A stretch of DNA of 33,820 nucleotides from an uncultured Prevotella sp. Its GTDB lineage: Bacteria; Bacteroidota; Bacteroidia; Bacteroidales; Bacteroidaceae. Under the pieces are notes generated by a model. That model did no database searches and was not told the DNA's origin. It saw only the letters and a list, made by a program, of their open reading frames with translations. This document shows positions 33,631 through 33,820 of the stretch, one piece after another. The translations under genes and the position numbers were made by a program. Position 1 is the stretch's first letter, and every line of letters begins with the position of its first letter. The DNA lies in NCBI GenBank assembly GCA_947302435.1, contig CAMYVQ010000025.1:1-33820 (forward strand). Reading direction: 5' to 3'.

Positions 33631-33820
33631 TGATTATTGGAGTTGATTTTGATGGTACCATTGTAGAAGATAAATTTCCAGAGATCGGGGCGGAGATTCC
33701 CTTCGCCACCGATACTCTGAAAATGTTAATCAAAGATCATCATCGTGTCATTCTATGGACCGTCAGAGAAGGAAAAGATGTGGAAGAAAGAGATATTTAT
33801 ATGTGGCTGGGGCATATAAA
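33630..33820 (+). CDS. HAD-family hydrolase, 5' part (cut by window edge)
   Basis: The ATG overlaps the stop of wzc (TAATG). The 63 complete codons read MIIGVDFDGTIVEDKFPEIG and continue with FATDTLKMLIKDHHRVILWT VREG. The DxDGT motif (DFDGT) is the catalytic motif I of HAD phosphatases, with Asp6 as the expected nucleophile. LWTVREG fits motif II (Thr at its centre). The sequence resembles a small Bacteroidetes family of stand-alone HAD proteins (BT0820-like, from memory). Its substrate is unknown. The overlap suggests co-translation with the kinase and a possible role in the same polysaccharide locus, which is inference. Confidence 0.85.
   Translation, partial: MIIGVDFDGTIVEDKFPEIGAEIPFATDTLKMLIKDHHRVILWTVREGKDVEERDIYMWLGHI

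Overview
The window reads as chromosome of a Bacteroidales bacterium, most likely Prevotella or a close relative (Prevotellaceae). The signs are short type IX secretion (T9SS) C-terminal sorting signals of the Prevotella type on three proteins, TAnnTTTG-type -7 promoter elements typical of Bacteroidetes, lipoproteins with acidic residues just after the lipobox cysteine, and housekeeping genes of that lineage (RNase Y, ZapA, a MacAB/TolC-like efflux set). Genus is an inference; no rRNA or tRNA gene is visible.

Left part (about 1-20,480, all minus strand): after a gene fragment at the left edge comes a co-directional seven-gene block of about 20 kb. In transcription order it encodes a T9SS-sorted Ig-like protein (stop 17820), a second, paralogous T9SS-sorted Ig-like protein (15199-17745), an outer-membrane beta-barrel (13471-15195), a 2546-residue secreted giant protein whose N-terminus resembles the TANFOR family (5812-13452), a fibronectin type III protein (stop 3465), and two lipoproteins (2752-3435 and 347-2719). 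Spacing is tight or overlapping from 17745 downward. Two arrays of three 19-bp palindromes with 22-bp period lie outside the block, one past its last gene (233-295) and one upstream of its first promoter (20416-20478). I regard this block as the most interesting part: a probable multi-component cell-surface system of unknown function.

Middle part (20,546-26,944): a two-gene minus-strand unit (a T9SS-sorted protein plus a 52-residue small protein) is divergent from a plus-strand four-gene tripartite efflux operon: TolC-like outer-membrane channel, MacA-like lipoprotein adaptor, ABC ATPase and MacB-like permease. The efflux operon ends in a strong hairpin shared with the convergent RNase Y gene.

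Right part (26,962-33,820): a minus-strand unit encodes a ZapB-like coiled-coil protein, ZapA and RNase Y. A conserved hypothetical gene follows, divergent from a plus-strand polysaccharide unit: glucose-1-phosphate thymidylyltransferase (RmlA/RfbA), a Wzc-type tyrosine kinase/chain-length protein with a Tyr/Gly-rich tail, and the start of a small HAD-family hydrolase gene cut by the window edge. The two divergent promoters here are near copies of each other.
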